In this document: one piece after another, positions 49,342 through 59,126 of the stretch
Layout of the letters: the number at the start of each line of letters is the position of its first letter
How positions within the stretch are numbered: position 1 is the first letter of the stretch
Assembly: GCF_000143415.4 (NCBI RefSeq)
Contig: NW_003314332.1
Location: 471,494-535,493 of the forward strand
DNA length: 64,000 bases
Direction: 5' to 3'
Origin: Selaginella moellendorffii
Taxonomy: Eukaryota; Streptophyta; Lycopodiopsida; Selaginellales; Selaginellaceae
Position numbers and translations under genes: made by a program
Notes under the pieces: model-generated
The model's input: the letters and a program-made list of their open reading frames with translations, nothing else
Told to the model about the DNA's origin: nothing
Database searches by the model: none

Positions 49342-51417
49342 ATGGCCATTAGGGAAGCGAGTGAATCCAGAGCAAGCATTCTATCGAGCCGGCACCACGA
49401 GATTCTGGTCAGATTGATGGTGAGGTTGAGTGAACAGTATCTTCGATCCCAGAGAAAGAGGGAAGAGGTCTCGGCGGAGGCGAGCGACTGTCAGGTGGCG
49501 GAGTGGACGGGCGACGATGCGTATTTCTTGCGCGATCGCGAGAGCGGCAGTCACTGGAAGAGGACCAAGAGCAATCACTCCTGCAAGAGGCCGAGAATCG
49601 ACGAAGAGGTGGGCAGTAGCTGCAGTAGTATGGATGGAATTCCGGACGAAATCCTGGTAGTGATATTTGGATCGATCCTCTCGGCTCGAGACCGCTCTAG
49701 CTGCGCTTCGGTGTGTAGAAGATGGCTCATGCTACTTACGCATATGCCTCGGCAAGAACTTCCGCGAGAGGTATGTTCAGAGGACTCGGACGACGCAGTG
49801 AATCAGCCGTGTAGAGCAGGCTCGGCTCCACAGGAAGAAGTTTGGACGCTGGAGAAGCAGCCTCACTGGGCTCTCGGTGATCTCTCTCGGTGTCTGGAAG
49901 GAAAAAAAGCCACAGACGTCCGGCTGGCCGCCATCGCTGTTGGAACAGGTGCTCACGGTGGTCTCGGAAAGTTGGTCATTCGAGGAGGACCTGGTGAGCG
50001 CTCTGCGAAGGGTGTCACTGATATCGGGCTGACGACCATCGGGATTTGCTGCAATGCTTTGAGGGGGCTCACGCTGTGGGATTGTCCAAACGTTGGAGAT
50101 AGCTCGCTGGAGAGCATTGCTAGAGGTTGCCGGCTTCTCCAGAGCCTGGACCTTCTCAAGTGTCCCAACGTCAGCGATGCTGGATTGGAGGCGGTGTCCA
50201 GGGGATGCTTGCGGCTGTCCAACTTGAGCATCGAGTCTTGCGACGGGATTGGGAATGCCGGTATCAAGGCGATTGCGAAGAGCTGCTGTTACCTCCAGAC
50301 GCTCTCGCTAAGCAGGTGTTCCAACATCAACAGCCACGCGATAACGTCGGTAAGCAAGCACTGCGTAGCTCTGAAAAAGCTCAAGCTGGAAAAGATTGGA
50401 ATCAACGACCGGGGCCTGGCATTTCTTACGCATCACTGCAAGTCGCTTACAAAGCTGGTTTTTTCGGGGCTAGACGTGACGCAGGAAGGTTTCATCAGCC
50501 TTGCACTTCCGGACGGCCTGAAGTATCTCAAAGTGATCGTGCTAAATGCCTGCCATGGAGTCACGGACCAGTTTTTGTCGAGCCTGGGAAAATCATGCAG
50601 CTACCTGAACAGGCTGCTGCTCATCGACTGCGACAACATTACCGATCAGGGACTTTGCGCATTCGTGGATGGCTGCCAGCGTTTGAGGGGACTGCACATA
50701 GAGAAGTGCCGGAGCATCACGTATGCTGGCCTGGCTTCCGTCCTCACAACCACCGCTGAGACGCTCAAGAGTCTCCAGGTTTGCAAGTGCTCTGGGATTC
50801 AAGACTCCAGCTTGACGGCTTCCGCATCGTTCAAATGCTCCGGCCTCAAGTCGCTGGTTGTCAATCACTCGGAAGGGATCGGAAACAGGTGCCTGGAGAT
50901 GGCTGGATTCGTCTTCCCTGCGGTCCAGCACTTGGACCTTTGTGGGATCAGCAAGCTCAGCGACACGGGACTGTTAGCGTTTCTAGAGACCAGTGGCTCG
51001 AGCTTAGTCTTTCTCAACCTTAGCGACTGCGTTGAGCTAACAGACAAGGCAATAGTTGGCGTCTCGCGGAAGTGCTTCGAGCTACAGACAGTGATACTGG
51101 ACGGCTGTGTCAAGGTTAGCGACAAGAGCGTGGGGGTCTTAGCCAGCCAGTGCAGGTCTTTACAAGAACTGGACGTGTCCAATTGTTCCATCACCGACGA
51201 TGGTATTGTCGCGGTGGTGATCTCCGTCGGGCCGACTCTCAAGACGCTGTCCTTGTCCGGTTGCAGCCGCGTGACGGACGAGTCACTGCCAACGATCCAG
51301 AAGATGTGCGATTCTTTGACAGCTCTGAATCTCAAGAACTGTAGCGGCTTTACAGCGGCGGCCCTGGAGAAGTTCGAGTCGGATCTGGGGACGCGTTGTG
51401 ACATACTCATGCCGTAG
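49342..51417 (+). CDS. EBF: EIN3-binding F-box/LRR protein (EBF1/2 type)
   Basis: Single coding exon, ATG at 49342 (the frame extends upstream without an ATG), 691 residues. EBF proteins are SCF subunits that send the ethylene transcription factors EIN3/EIL to the proteasome. The F-box lies at about residues 94-140 (IPDEILVVIFGSILSARDRS, VCRRWLMLL). About 17 leucine-rich repeats of 26 residues follow (GVTDIGLTTIGICCNALRGL, LDLLKCPNVSDAGLEAVSRG, CSITDDGIVAVVIS). The end LGTRCDILMP is the EBF C terminus. The N-terminal about 90 residues are less conserved and charged. In Arabidopsis the mRNA 3' UTR carries poly-U elements bound through EIN2. The region downstream here (51418-52030) contains several T-rich runs. 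EBF in a lycophyte fits the known ancient origin of EIN3 signalling. Confidence 0.93.
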   Translation: MAIREASESRASILSSRHHEILVRLMVRLSEQYLRSQRKREEVSAEASDCQVAEWTGDDAYFLRDRESGSHWKRTKSNHSCKRPRIDEEVGSSCSSMDGIPDEILVVIFGSILSARDRSSCASVCRRWLMLLTHMPRQELPREVCSEDSDDAVNQPCRAGSAPQEEVWTLEKQPHWALGDLSRCLEGKKATDVRLAAIAVGTGAHGGLGKLVIRGGPGERSAKGVTDIGLTTIGICCNALRGLTLWDCPNVGDSSLESIARGCRLLQSLDLLKCPNVSDAGLEAVSRGCLRLSNLSIESCDGIGNAGIKAIAKSCCYLQTLSLSRCSNINSHAITSVSKHCVALKKLKLEKIGINDRGLAFLTHHCKSLTKLVFSGLDVTQEGFISLALPDGLKYLKVIVLNACHGVTDQFLSSLGKSCSYLNRLLLIDCDNITDQGLCAFVDGCQRLRGLHIEKCRSITYAGLASVLTTTAETLKSLQVCKCSGIQDSSLTASASFKCSGLKSLVVNHSEGIGNRCLEMAGFVFPAVQHLDLCGISKLSDTGLLAFLETSGSSLVFLNLSDCVELTDKAIVGVSRKCFELQTVILDGCVKVSDKSVGVLASQCRSLQELDVSNCSITDDGIVAVVISVGPTLKTLSLSGCSRVTDESLPTIQKMCDSLTALNLKNCSGFTAAALEKFESDLGTRCDILMP

Positions 51418-52140
51418 AACACGAGGATCAACAAGCAGCACACCACCACACAGAGGTGCGTCTTCTTTTTACTTGTTTTTCTTTCGCAGCTCCTGATTTT
51501 TCCTCTTTGCTTTTCTTTAGTCTGTCTGGAGCAGAGCAAGCAGCAGCAGCGAGCAGCGAGCAGTGACAACTTGATCGTCTCCGTGCGACGCGAGCAAACA
51601 CCCTAAGCTATGTTTTGCTGCGTTCATCCACATGCTCTTCCTTGCATTTGAGCAGGCACTCCTGCTGTCTTGTGACGTCGTGGTGCTGTACAAAGACTCC
51701 AGGCTTTTCTCGTACAGATTACACAGGCTATTAAACATCAAAACAATCGATTTGTTCAGCTTAAGCAAGAAGAAGCTTCGTAAGCTCTGTAAGTTTTTTT
51801 CTTCTTTGGAGCTTTACATTTCCGTTCCAGCAGAGTGTCTAGTTTTCGTCACAACAACCAAACAACCACCAACAAATCTCACGCTTTTTGTTTTTTGTTT
51901 TGTCCAGGGGCCCGAGAAGAAGAAGAAAAAGAGTCCGAGGTGGAGAGTCCGAGCTCGTCTCGGCCGAATGGAAACAAACAAGCACTCATGCGAGTTTGAC
52001 TCCATCCAACTCCAAGCGAGTTAAAAAAATGCCAAGAGTTTCCATTGTCCAAGGCGGCGAAGACGATGCATTGCCAACACGCTATGGATTTGACGACAAG
52101 AGTTTCTTGCCACGAGTGAACAAAGGCAAAGGCTAGCTCT
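51418..52140 (+). other. probable long 3' UTR of the EBF gene
   Basis: No coding frame supported. T-rich runs lie at about 51465-51520, 51788-51806 and 51886-51905 on the sense strand. They resemble the poly-U tracts known in EBF1/2 3' UTRs. The true transcript end is not determined. Confidence 0.4.
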
Positions 52141-53132
52141 AGGAAAATGTTAGAAGGGCCACGGATATTCCCCTGCGTGGGCCAGGAAGATTCGATCTTT
52201 CACCACCTTTCAATGGTGGGCGCCCAAACATTTAAGCACCACCACCGAGGATATAAAAAATAAAGGCTCGCAAACCATGGGTGTGGCAATGATGAATTCC
52301 ATTCGAATATTTTCCATTCCATCCATTTAAATGGGGTGGAATTGGCGCCGTACGAGCATGGCCATGAATGCCACTGGCCCAAACTCCACCAAACCTACAG
52401 CGTTCTTTGGAGTCAGCGCACCGAGCTCTGGGCAAATTTCTCGCAGTTCTTCCTCTCTTTCCTTGTTTGTTTCCACCGAGATTCGCTTGGAATGGAAGCG
52501 AGCGAGAGGAAAAAATGGGAGATTCGCGGCCTTGCTTAGCAATGTGGTAAGCGAATCACGCCATTCGCATGAGAGATTTCTCGGCTGCTGAGCTGTTCTC
52601 CATTGTCTCGCCGCTGTTAGGGTTCTTGACGAGAGGCGCTGGGATTGCCGACTCAGGGCAGCGTAATTCGTCCATTCCGCCAGCGCCATTCAATCGCATT
52701 CAAAGAGGGAGGCTCGCGAGGTCCAGATCGATCGGATTTATGAGAGTTTGTGCGAGGAATTGACTCCAGTTCGTCGGTAGCGCCAGAGCGGAGACAGGAG
52801 AAAGGGAAGCCCCAAGCCGAGGGCTCACGCTTCTCTCGTTTCTTGGAGCTCCGGTCGGCCGGGGGATCCCGGCGCTCGGCGGCGCCAGAAATTTCGAGGC
52901 ATCGATCCATCGGCAGCGATATTTCCAGGGAATTCGGGAAGAACACAAGGGGGAGAGATCACCCCTCCAGGCGCGCGGCGGCGCCAGAAATCGCGAGGCA
53001 TCGATCCATCGGCAGCGATATTTCGAGGGATTTCGTCGCAAGAACAAGGTAGGAGCGCCAAAGAATCAATGCAACAGTCGCGAGGAGCATGATCTTCGGC
53101 GACGCATCGGCAGGCACAGAAGCATCGTCGCC
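52141..53132. other. spacer and 5' leader region of the receptor-like kinase gene
   Basis: No gene supported. It contains direct repeats (52871-53035) close to the kinase ATG and several short frames on both strands, none recognisable. Confidence 0.5.
52871..53035 (+). repeat. 66-bp direct repeats, offset 99 bp
   Basis: 52871-52936 and 52970-53035 share GGCGGCGCCAGAAAT, CGAGGCATCGATCCATCGGC and AGCGATATTT with few mismatches. They probably fall in the 5' leader of the kinase gene at 53133. Confidence 0.85.
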
Positions 53133-55991
53133 ATGGCTCGGCGGATCATCGCCGCGGTCCACCAGCACCGCAACGCTTCCAGCGCCAGGCTCGGGCAGCA
53201 CAAAGAATCATCGTCGCCGCCGGGGCTCCTCGAGCAGCAGGCGGCATCGAATCAGCGCCGCAGCCAGCGGCGTCCCACCGCGGCAATCGTGTCGTCGGCC
53301 GTGGGGGCGGGATTTCTCCTCCTGGTGCTCGTCCTCGTGATCTTGGTGTACCGCCGGGTGAAGAGATCCAGCGCCCGGACGATCAGCCCAGCGTCGGAGC
53401 AGCAAAGCCCCATCCGGCTGCGGCGATTCTCCTACCGCGAGCTAAGATCCGCGACTGGACGATTCAGCGACAGCCACAAGCTCGGGCAGGGAGGATTTGG
53501 CTCGGTGTTCAAGGGGACGCTCAAGAACGGGCAGCACATCGCGGTGAAGAAGCTCGACACGGCATCGCTCCAGGGCGAGCGCGAGTTCATGAACGAGCTG
53601 TCGATCATGGGGAGCATGGCCAGCAGCCCGTTCGTGGTGGGATTGATCGGCTTCTGCGCGGAAACCAAGCGCAAGATGCTCGTCTACGAGTTCATGGCCA
53701 ACCGGAGCCTCCAGGAGGTCCTCTTCGACGAGAAGCACAGCGTGGTGCTCCAGTGGGAGCGGCGGGCCAAGATCGTGGCGGATGTGGCGAGGGCGCTGGC
53801 GTTTCTTCACGGGAAATGCGAGCCCCCGATCGTCCACGGCGATGTCAAGCCCAGCAATGTGCTGCTAGGGGCGGATTTCGGGGCCAAGCTCGCGGATTTT
53901 GGGCTGGCCAGGGTCAAGACGCAGGAATCGGCGGCGGTGGACGAGCGGGAGCGCGTGAGATCGCAGCGCATCGCCAGGGATCGAGAGAGGAGGAGGAAGA
54001 AGGATCATCACCAGTCTAGGGCTCATCCGGCAACTAGGGTTCTTGAGCAGCACGAGGACGAGGAGAGCGATCCACCAGTGCTTCCAGATCGTGGAGCTCC
54101 TGCCGCTGCCGCTTCTCCAGATCCGGTTGGCTCCACCGACCACACGACGATCAAGAATGTGGAGGGCGACGAGAGGACGACCAACGAGAGATCTGGCGAG
54201 GAGTCGCAAGGATCGCCGGAGCTGCAGGCCGGTGATCCCGGCAGCAGCGACAGCAAATCTCCGGTGCTTTCGCCGAGCAAACAGGCCGCCGCGGATCACG
54301 AGAACGACGACTTTGGCAAGCTCTCTCGGGGCGGAGCTGCGACGCCGAGTAGCATTGGAGGCGGGCAGGACGACGACGAGGAATGGAGCAAGCTGAGCCA
54401 GTCGGCGTATGGGACCGAGGCCGATACCTGGAGCAAGATCAGCCCCTCGGAGATCGATTGCCGGTCCGAGATAAGTTTCGATGGCACGGGGCAGGGACAG
54501 GCCGGGATCAAGAACTTCCTGGGAAGGAAGAAGCCTTGGGGGCAGAGGAAAGCGTCGGCTTCGCCAAGCTCTGGGAATGGGAAGAACAGTAACAATGGGA
54601 GCCGAGACTGGTGGTGGAAACAGGAAAGCAGTGGTCAGCAGGGTGGTGGTGGTGGGGAGTTTAGCATCCGGGAGTATATCGTGGACTGGGTCTCGTGTGA
54701 GAACCGGCGAGGGAGGTCGAGGACTCGCGAGTGGCCTTGGAATGCAGCCAGCTCCGGTACCGCTGGTGCGGCGGCGGCTGGGACGAGCAGCGAGGGGAAG
54801 AACAACGTGAAGAAGAAGAAGAAGCAGGCGAGGTCCGGGAGCTTGGAGTGGTGGGCCGAGTGTGACGACGATGACGAGCTCGCGAAGAGGATCAAGGCGG
54901 AGCAGAAGCGGAAGAAGAAGTTGCGGAAGGAGCAGGAGAAGCTGGCGATGAGCGTGAGCAGGGAGAGTAGCAGGGATTGGTGGAGGAGAGATCGGGATCA
55001 GCCTGTGGAGTATCATGGTCCGGACGAGTTTAGCGGGGAGATATTGAAAAATGGTGGTGGAGGCATCAAGCGGAGGAGCATGAGTGAGGAATCGTTTACT
55101 TTTTATCACTCCGGTGATTTTAACAGCAAGGCCGCCACCAACAGCGACACCAACATCAACACCAACGACACTAACAGCAACACCAACAATCCAAGCAATA
55201 GCATGGAACTGCTAGCAACCTTGGGCAACTCCGGTGGTGGTGGTGGTGCTCTTATCAACAGCGATGATCACAGCCGGAGACGGGTTAGAACTCGCAGCCG
55301 AGAGTGGTGGAGTGGTGAAATGCAGCGCGGCAAAGAGTGGTGGTCTGGAGAACTAACGAGCAACGAGACCAACAACAACAACAGGAAAGGTGGTAGGCTC
55401 TTTGAGACTTGGAGCAGGGAGTCACTGAGCGGGGAGCTAACGAGGCGCCGCCGCCGCGAGAGGTCGCGGTCGCATTCCCGGGACTGGTGGTCTGGCGATC
55501 TCGTCAGCCGCGTGAGCTCCACGCCGAGCATGCGCGGCACCGTGTGCTACGTCGCTCCAGAGTATGGTGGCGGTGGGGTGCTGACTGAGAAGTCGGATGT
55601 TTACAGCTTTGGGGTGCTGCTCCTAGTGGTGGTGTCGGGGCGGAGGCCATTGCAGGTGGTAGCGGCGCCGCTGAGCGAGTTTGAGCGAGCGAATCTCATA
55701 TCCTGGGCTCGCCATGCTGCTCAAGCGGGGCGGGGGTTGGATCTAGTGGACCCTCTTCTGGCCGGAGCCTACTCCAAGGAACAGGCAACGCTGTTTATAT
55801 CTCTGGCGCTACTGTGCCTCCAGAGGGTGCCGTCGCTCAGGCCTTCGATGAGTGACGTGGTGAAGATCTTCTCGGGAGAGGCCGAGCTGCCGGCTTTGCC
55901 GTTTGAGTTCTCACCTTCGCCACCGGGCTGTGGTTTCAAGTCGAGGAGGAAGGCTTCGGCGGAGCATGTCGCGGTGGACATGCCGTCGTGA
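53133..55991 (+). CDS. receptor-like Ser/Thr kinase with giant activation-segment insert (At2g45590/At4g25390 type)
   Basis: Single exon, 952 residues. A short basic N terminus leads to one membrane span at about 50-75 (AVGAGFLLLVLVLVILVY). The kinase N-lobe starts near 98 with FSYRELRSATGRFSDSHKLG, then GQGGFGSVFKG, IAVKKLDT, HGDVKPSNVLL and DFGLARVKTQ at about 253-263. HGD replaces HRD, so it is a non-RD kinase. After DFG an insert of about 535 residues follows, low-complexity and charged, with seven W-W motifs (SRDWWWKQ, SLEWWAE, SRDWWRRD, SREWWSGE, KEWWSGE, SRDWWSGD and TREWPWN). The C-lobe then resumes with MRGTVCYVAPEY and SDVYSFGVLLLVVVSGRRP. The insert position and the DWW motifs are those of the small plant family around At2g45590. 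No extracellular ligand domain is present. The function is unknown. Confidence 0.88.
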   Translation: MARRIIAAVHQHRNASSARLGQHKESSSPPGLLEQQAASNQRRSQRRPTAAIVSSAVGAGFLLLVLVLVILVYRRVKRSSARTISPASEQQSPIRLRRFSYRELRSATGRFSDSHKLGQGGFGSVFKGTLKNGQHIAVKKLDTASLQGEREFMNELSIMGSMASSPFVVGLIGFCAETKRKMLVYEFMANRSLQEVLFDEKHSVVLQWERRAKIVADVARALAFLHGKCEPPIVHGDVKPSNVLLGADFGAKLADFGLARVKTQESAAVDERERVRSQRIARDRERRRKKDHHQSRAHPATRVLEQHEDEESDPPVLPDRGAPAAAASPDPVGSTDHTTIKNVEGDERTTNERSGEESQGSPELQAGDPGSSDSKSPVLSPSKQAAADHENDDFGKLSRGGAATPSSIGGGQDDDEEWSKLSQSAYGTEADTWSKISPSEIDCRSEISFDGTGQGQAGIKNFLGRKKPWGQRKASASPSSGNGKNSNNGSRDWWWKQESSGQQGGGGGEFSIREYIVDWVSCENRRGRSRTREWPWNAASSGTAGAAAAGTSSEGKNNVKKKKKQARSGSLEWWAECDDDDELAKRIKAEQKRKKKLRKEQEKLAMSVSRESSRDWWRRDRDQPVEYHGPDEFSGEILKNGGGGIKRRSMSEESFTFYHSGDFNSKAATNSDTNINTNDTNSNTNNPSNSMELLATLGNSGGGGGALINSDDHSRRRVRTRSREWWSGEMQRGKEWWSGELTSNETNNNNRKGGRLFETWSRESLSGELTRRRRRERSRSHSRDWWSGDLVSRVSSTPSMRGTVCYVAPEYGGGGVLTEKSDVYSFGVLLLVVVSGRRPLQVVAAPLSEFERANLISWARHAAQAGRGLDLVDPLLAGAYSKEQATLFISLALLCLQRVPSLRPSMSDVVKIFSGEAELPALPFEFSPSPPGCGFKSRRKASAEHVAVDMPS

Positions 55992-56182
55992 GAAGGGATT
56001 GATTGCTCGAGTGCTGCTACTTGCTGCGCGGATTCACAGCCAAACTGCTCGCTCGTCCACCAGGTAGAGTTTGTTTTTCGGGTTGGATGTCTCCACTGGT
56101 GCTAACTACTCCGTGTGGCAGGTGTTCTTCGAGTACCAGTAGTGAAATGACTGGATTGGCCTCCACGCACTCGAAGAGTCGT

Positions 56183-57997
56183 CTACCAGTAATCTCCACA
56201 AGAACACACGCCGTCTTTGAAAAGGTGAAACCTGCTAGTGTCCCGGACGATGATCTCGCGACCTTCCATGGTCCTTGACACGAACTTTGTGAACTCGTGG
56301 CAGTCCCGGCACACTCTCAGGTTCTTTATAATATGAATGGGAGAGTTTCTTTTACCAGGAACGCTCATTGCTCCAAATGCCAGTGCCAGTCTCTCGCTGT
56401 GGAGCTTCCTCTCCACGCTCCCCAGCAGCAGTGGCCGCGTGTCCGGGACGTATCCCAGCTCGAGAGCTCGCGCGTGGAGCTCGTCCAGGTACGAGTAAAT
56501 CTCTTTCGCCTGTGGATGCCACTGACTTCTTACGCAGAACTCGTGAACTCGGCCTCTCACCACGATCTTGCTCGAGCCCGGCTCTTTCTTCGGGCACCGG
56601 GACTCCATGAGACGAGCAACGGCCTCGGCCTCCTCCGGCATCCCTGCGTCGGTGTACATGCTCGCCAGCGTCAAGTATCCCGCTCGGCAGTGAGGAAGAA
56701 ACTCAAACACCTTCTCGGCAGCGCGCTTGCCTCGCTCCAGATCGCCATAGCTCCGGCACGACCCCAGGAAGATCGACCATGTTATGGCCTCCTCCTTGAC
56801 GGGCATTCGGGCAATGAAACTCTCGGCCTCTTCCAGCTTCCCGGCTCGTCCCAGCATATCCAGCATGCAGTGGACGTGGTGGGCAGTGGGTCTCAGCTCG
56901 TGATCTCTCACCAGCGATGCGAAGTGGAAGCGGCCCTCGGGGACGAAGCCGCCATGGCAGCAAGCTTCGAGCACTCCCACGAAAGTTACGTCGTTGGGTC
57001 TCACACCCTCCTGCTGCATGAGCGTGAAGAGCTTGAGAGCTACCCGAGGATGGCCGTGCCGGGCATACGCTTCCAGGATGGCGCTCCACACCACCACGTC
57101 TCTCTCCGCGAGCTTGTCGAATATCTTCTTGGCTTCCGCGAGTCCGCCACACTTGCCATACATGTTGAGCAGCGCGGTGCCGAGCACGGTGTTGCTCTCC
57201 AGCCCGGCTTCGATGATCCGGCAGTGGATGGTCCGCGCGTCGGTGATCCGGGCCACGAGAACGCAGGCGTGAACCACGGTCACGAAGGTGATCACGTTGG
57301 CTTGGATCCCCTCGGCGTCCATTCGGTGGAACATCTCCAGGGCCTCGGTGCCGTGCCCGGTCTGGGCATACGCGGCGATCATGTTGCTCCAGCTGACAAC
57401 GTCTTTGATCGCGAGCTCGTCGAAGACTTGGCGCGCTCGATCGATGCTGCCTACCTTGCTGTACATGTTGAGCAGCGCGGTGGCGACGACTGGATGCGAT
57501 CCAAAGCCCACCTCGAGTGCCAGGTCGTGGACGAGTTTTGCCCAGCGATGAAGCTCCGGCCCGGCGAATGCGTTGAGCACCGACGTGAAGGTCACGTAGC
57601 TGGGCTGGATCCCGTCCAGGAGCATCCGGAGGAAGATCACGATGGCGTCGCTGGATCGATCGTTCTGTGCGTAGGCGGAGATGACGGCGTTCCACGAGAC
57701 GATGTTCCTTCTCTTCATTCCGGAGAATGCCCGAGAGAGATCTTCCATGCCCCCGCATTTGCCATACATGATGAGGATGTGATTGGCGAGGAACATCACG
57801 TCCTGGTGCCCGGTGGCCACGATCCTGGCGTGCAAGCGCCGGCCATTGCCCAGATTCTTGCTCCGGCCGCAGGCGAGGAGGAGATCTAGGTATTCTGTGA
57901 CCTCGCGGCTGCCTTGATCCAGACGGAGAATGTAGCGTGGCCGTCGGGAAGTATCGATCGCCGTGGAAATTCTGCTGCTGCTGCAAATGGAGATCAT
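56183..57997 (-). CDS. DYW-type pentatricopeptide repeat protein (RNA editing factor)
   Basis: Minus strand, intronless, ATG at 57997, 604 residues. A Ser/Arg-rich leader (MISICSSSRISTAIDTSRRP) fits an organellar transit peptide. PLS repeats span about 35-390 (LHARIVATGHQDVMFLANHI, LIMYGKCGGMEDL, ALLNMYSKVGSIDRARQVFD). An E/E+ region follows (TAHHVHCMLDMLGRAGKLEE, ITWSIFLGSCRSYGDLERG, AGYLTLASMYTDAGMPEEAE). The complete DYW cytidine-deaminase domain occupies about 470-604. It has the active-site HSE motif (KLHSERLALAFG), the second zinc site CRDCHEFTK, and the end VCSCGDYW. All ligands of the deaminase are present, so it should be able to carry out C-to-U editing itself. Convergent with the kinase gene, 191 bp between stops. 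Confidence 0.93.
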   Translation of the reverse strand: MISICSSSRISTAIDTSRRPRYILRLDQGSREVTEYLDLLLACGRSKNLGNGRRLHARIVATGHQDVMFLANHILIMYGKCGGMEDLSRAFSGMKRRNIVSWNAVISAYAQNDRSSDAIVIFLRMLLDGIQPSYVTFTSVLNAFAGPELHRWAKLVHDLALEVGFGSHPVVATALLNMYSKVGSIDRARQVFDELAIKDVVSWSNMIAAYAQTGHGTEALEMFHRMDAEGIQANVITFVTVVHACVLVARITDARTIHCRIIEAGLESNTVLGTALLNMYGKCGGLAEAKKIFDKLAERDVVVWSAILEAYARHGHPRVALKLFTLMQQEGVRPNDVTFVGVLEACCHGGFVPEGRFHFASLVRDHELRPTAHHVHCMLDMLGRAGKLEEAESFIARMPVKEEAITWSIFLGSCRSYGDLERGKRAAEKVFEFLPHCRAGYLTLASMYTDAGMPEEAEAVARLMESRCPKKEPGSSKIVVRGRVHEFCVRSQWHPQAKEIYSYLDELHARALELGYVPDTRPLLLGSVERKLHSERLALAFGAMSVPGKRNSPIHIIKNLRVCRDCHEFTKFVSRTMEGREIIVRDTSRFHLFKDGVCSCGDYW

Positions 57998-58268
57998 TGC
58001 CGCCCTGGAACGCTGTCCATAGCCGCGAAGCTGGGAACCAAGCGCCAGCGCCCTAGAAGCCTAAAAGCCCTAAATTTTGGCGCCAAATTGCTCGTTAAAA
58101 GCTAAAAGATTCTTTCTCTCCGCAAAGAATATGCTCTTTTACCAATTTATTGGTTTTATTAGGGCACCCCTTGCTATAATTATATCAATTGCCTAGATTT
58201 GATCCCAGCATTTTAGGGTAGAAGAATATAAATAAAAATAAATTATAATTTGTTATTATTAAAACAAG
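57998..58268. other. spacer between DYW-PPR and lectin-2
   Basis: GC-balanced near the PPR start, with telo-box-like CCCTAA sequences (about 58065-58080), then abruptly AT-rich from about 58140, where the lectin-2 block begins. No gene. Confidence 0.5.
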
Positions 58269-59126
58269 TTACATACTGTTTAATGCCCACCACACACTAG
58301 TTTCAGCTAATGCTTTATAAATTACTATATTACAGTCATTTTGAATAATAAGATAAGTAAATAAAAAGCACTTTGGTTGCTGATTACAATATTTATTACT
58401 TGACCATAACACTTTTCTTTCTTCTGTATATAGTACTAAATTACCATCATTTTGAAGATTAAGAATGCAATAGCCATTATAATATTTCTCATTAGGGGAT
58501 TCCCATATAACATTTTTTTCAGAAAACAAAGCAAGTTTACAACTATATTGTAAATATAATATGATTTTACCATTTGGTGAGGTTAAAAATTGACCTCTAT
58601 ACAAAATATTATCAGAAAAACCTGCATTTAAAGTTTTTTGAGCAATTTGACAGTCTTTTTTATACTCGCAATCTATATTTATGTTTGTAGTAATATTAAA
58701 AGGTTTCCAACGAGTTACTAATGCATAACGAATTGAATACTTATTAGATATAATTTTACATTCATCAGACCGTGCTTTAAGTAAATCCTTTGAAAATTTT
58801 GTTAATACTTCTTTCATTGACCTTCGTAGAGACCCTCCAAATATAGAATTATCTTCTGTATTTCCATTTGAACAATGTCCAATAGCAAAACGTTGTACTC
58901 TTATTACAACACCTCCTCCATCAATATCTATTAAACTTGAGTTAATAAAATTTGATGGATATTGTTCCCATTCTTGTAGTTGAGATAAAAGTTTTTCATA
59001 TTCAGTGATAATGGTGTTAATATCATTTTCAGTAAGTGTATTATTTTTCCCCCATTCTACATTTGTTGCTCCTAAAACCAGTTTTACTAGAATAAATAAA
59101 AGTAGTATTTTATAAAGATAATCCAT
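58269..59126 (-). CDS. secreted GNA/bulb-type lectin-domain protein (lectin-2)
   Basis: Minus strand, single exon, ATG at 59126, 285 residues. The signal peptide is 1-19 (YKILLLFILVKLVLGA). Residues about 28-165 match the plan of the N-terminal domain of lectin-1, starting TLTENDINTIITEYEKLLSQ. Residues about 170-283 are the B_lectin domain, with repeats LQYSCKLALF, LQNDGNLVLY and IQNDCNIVIY. Only the middle one keeps the full QxDxNxVxY mannose-binding consensus. Codon use is extremely AT-rich (NNA/NNT), unlike lectin-1 and most genes here but like the two GDSL genes. Recent arrival in this place, or a different mutational history of the block, is possible. The frame is intact. Confidence 0.8.
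   Translation of the reverse strand: MDYLYKILLLFILVKLVLGATNVEWGKNNTLTENDINTIITEYEKLLSQLQEWEQYPSNFINSSLIDIDGGGVVIRVQRFAIGHCSNGNTEDNSIFGGSLRRSMKEVLTKFSKDLLKARSDECKIISNKYSIRYALVTRWKPFNITTNINIDCEYKKDCQIAQKTLNAGFSDNILYRGQFLTSPNGKIILYLQYSCKLALFSEKNVIWESPNEKYYNGYCILNLQNDGNLVLYTEERKVLWSSNKYCNQQPKCFLFTYLIIQNDCNIVIYKALAETSVWWALNSM

Noticed and set aside
53865-55109. 414-codon open frame on the minus strand
   Set aside because: Antisense to the low-complexity insert of the receptor-like kinase. Leu/Pro/Arg-rich mirror of the sense codons.
56297-57889. 530-codon open frame on the + strand
   Set aside because: Antisense shadow of the DYW-PPR gene. The minus-strand frame has unmistakable PPR and DYW motifs.
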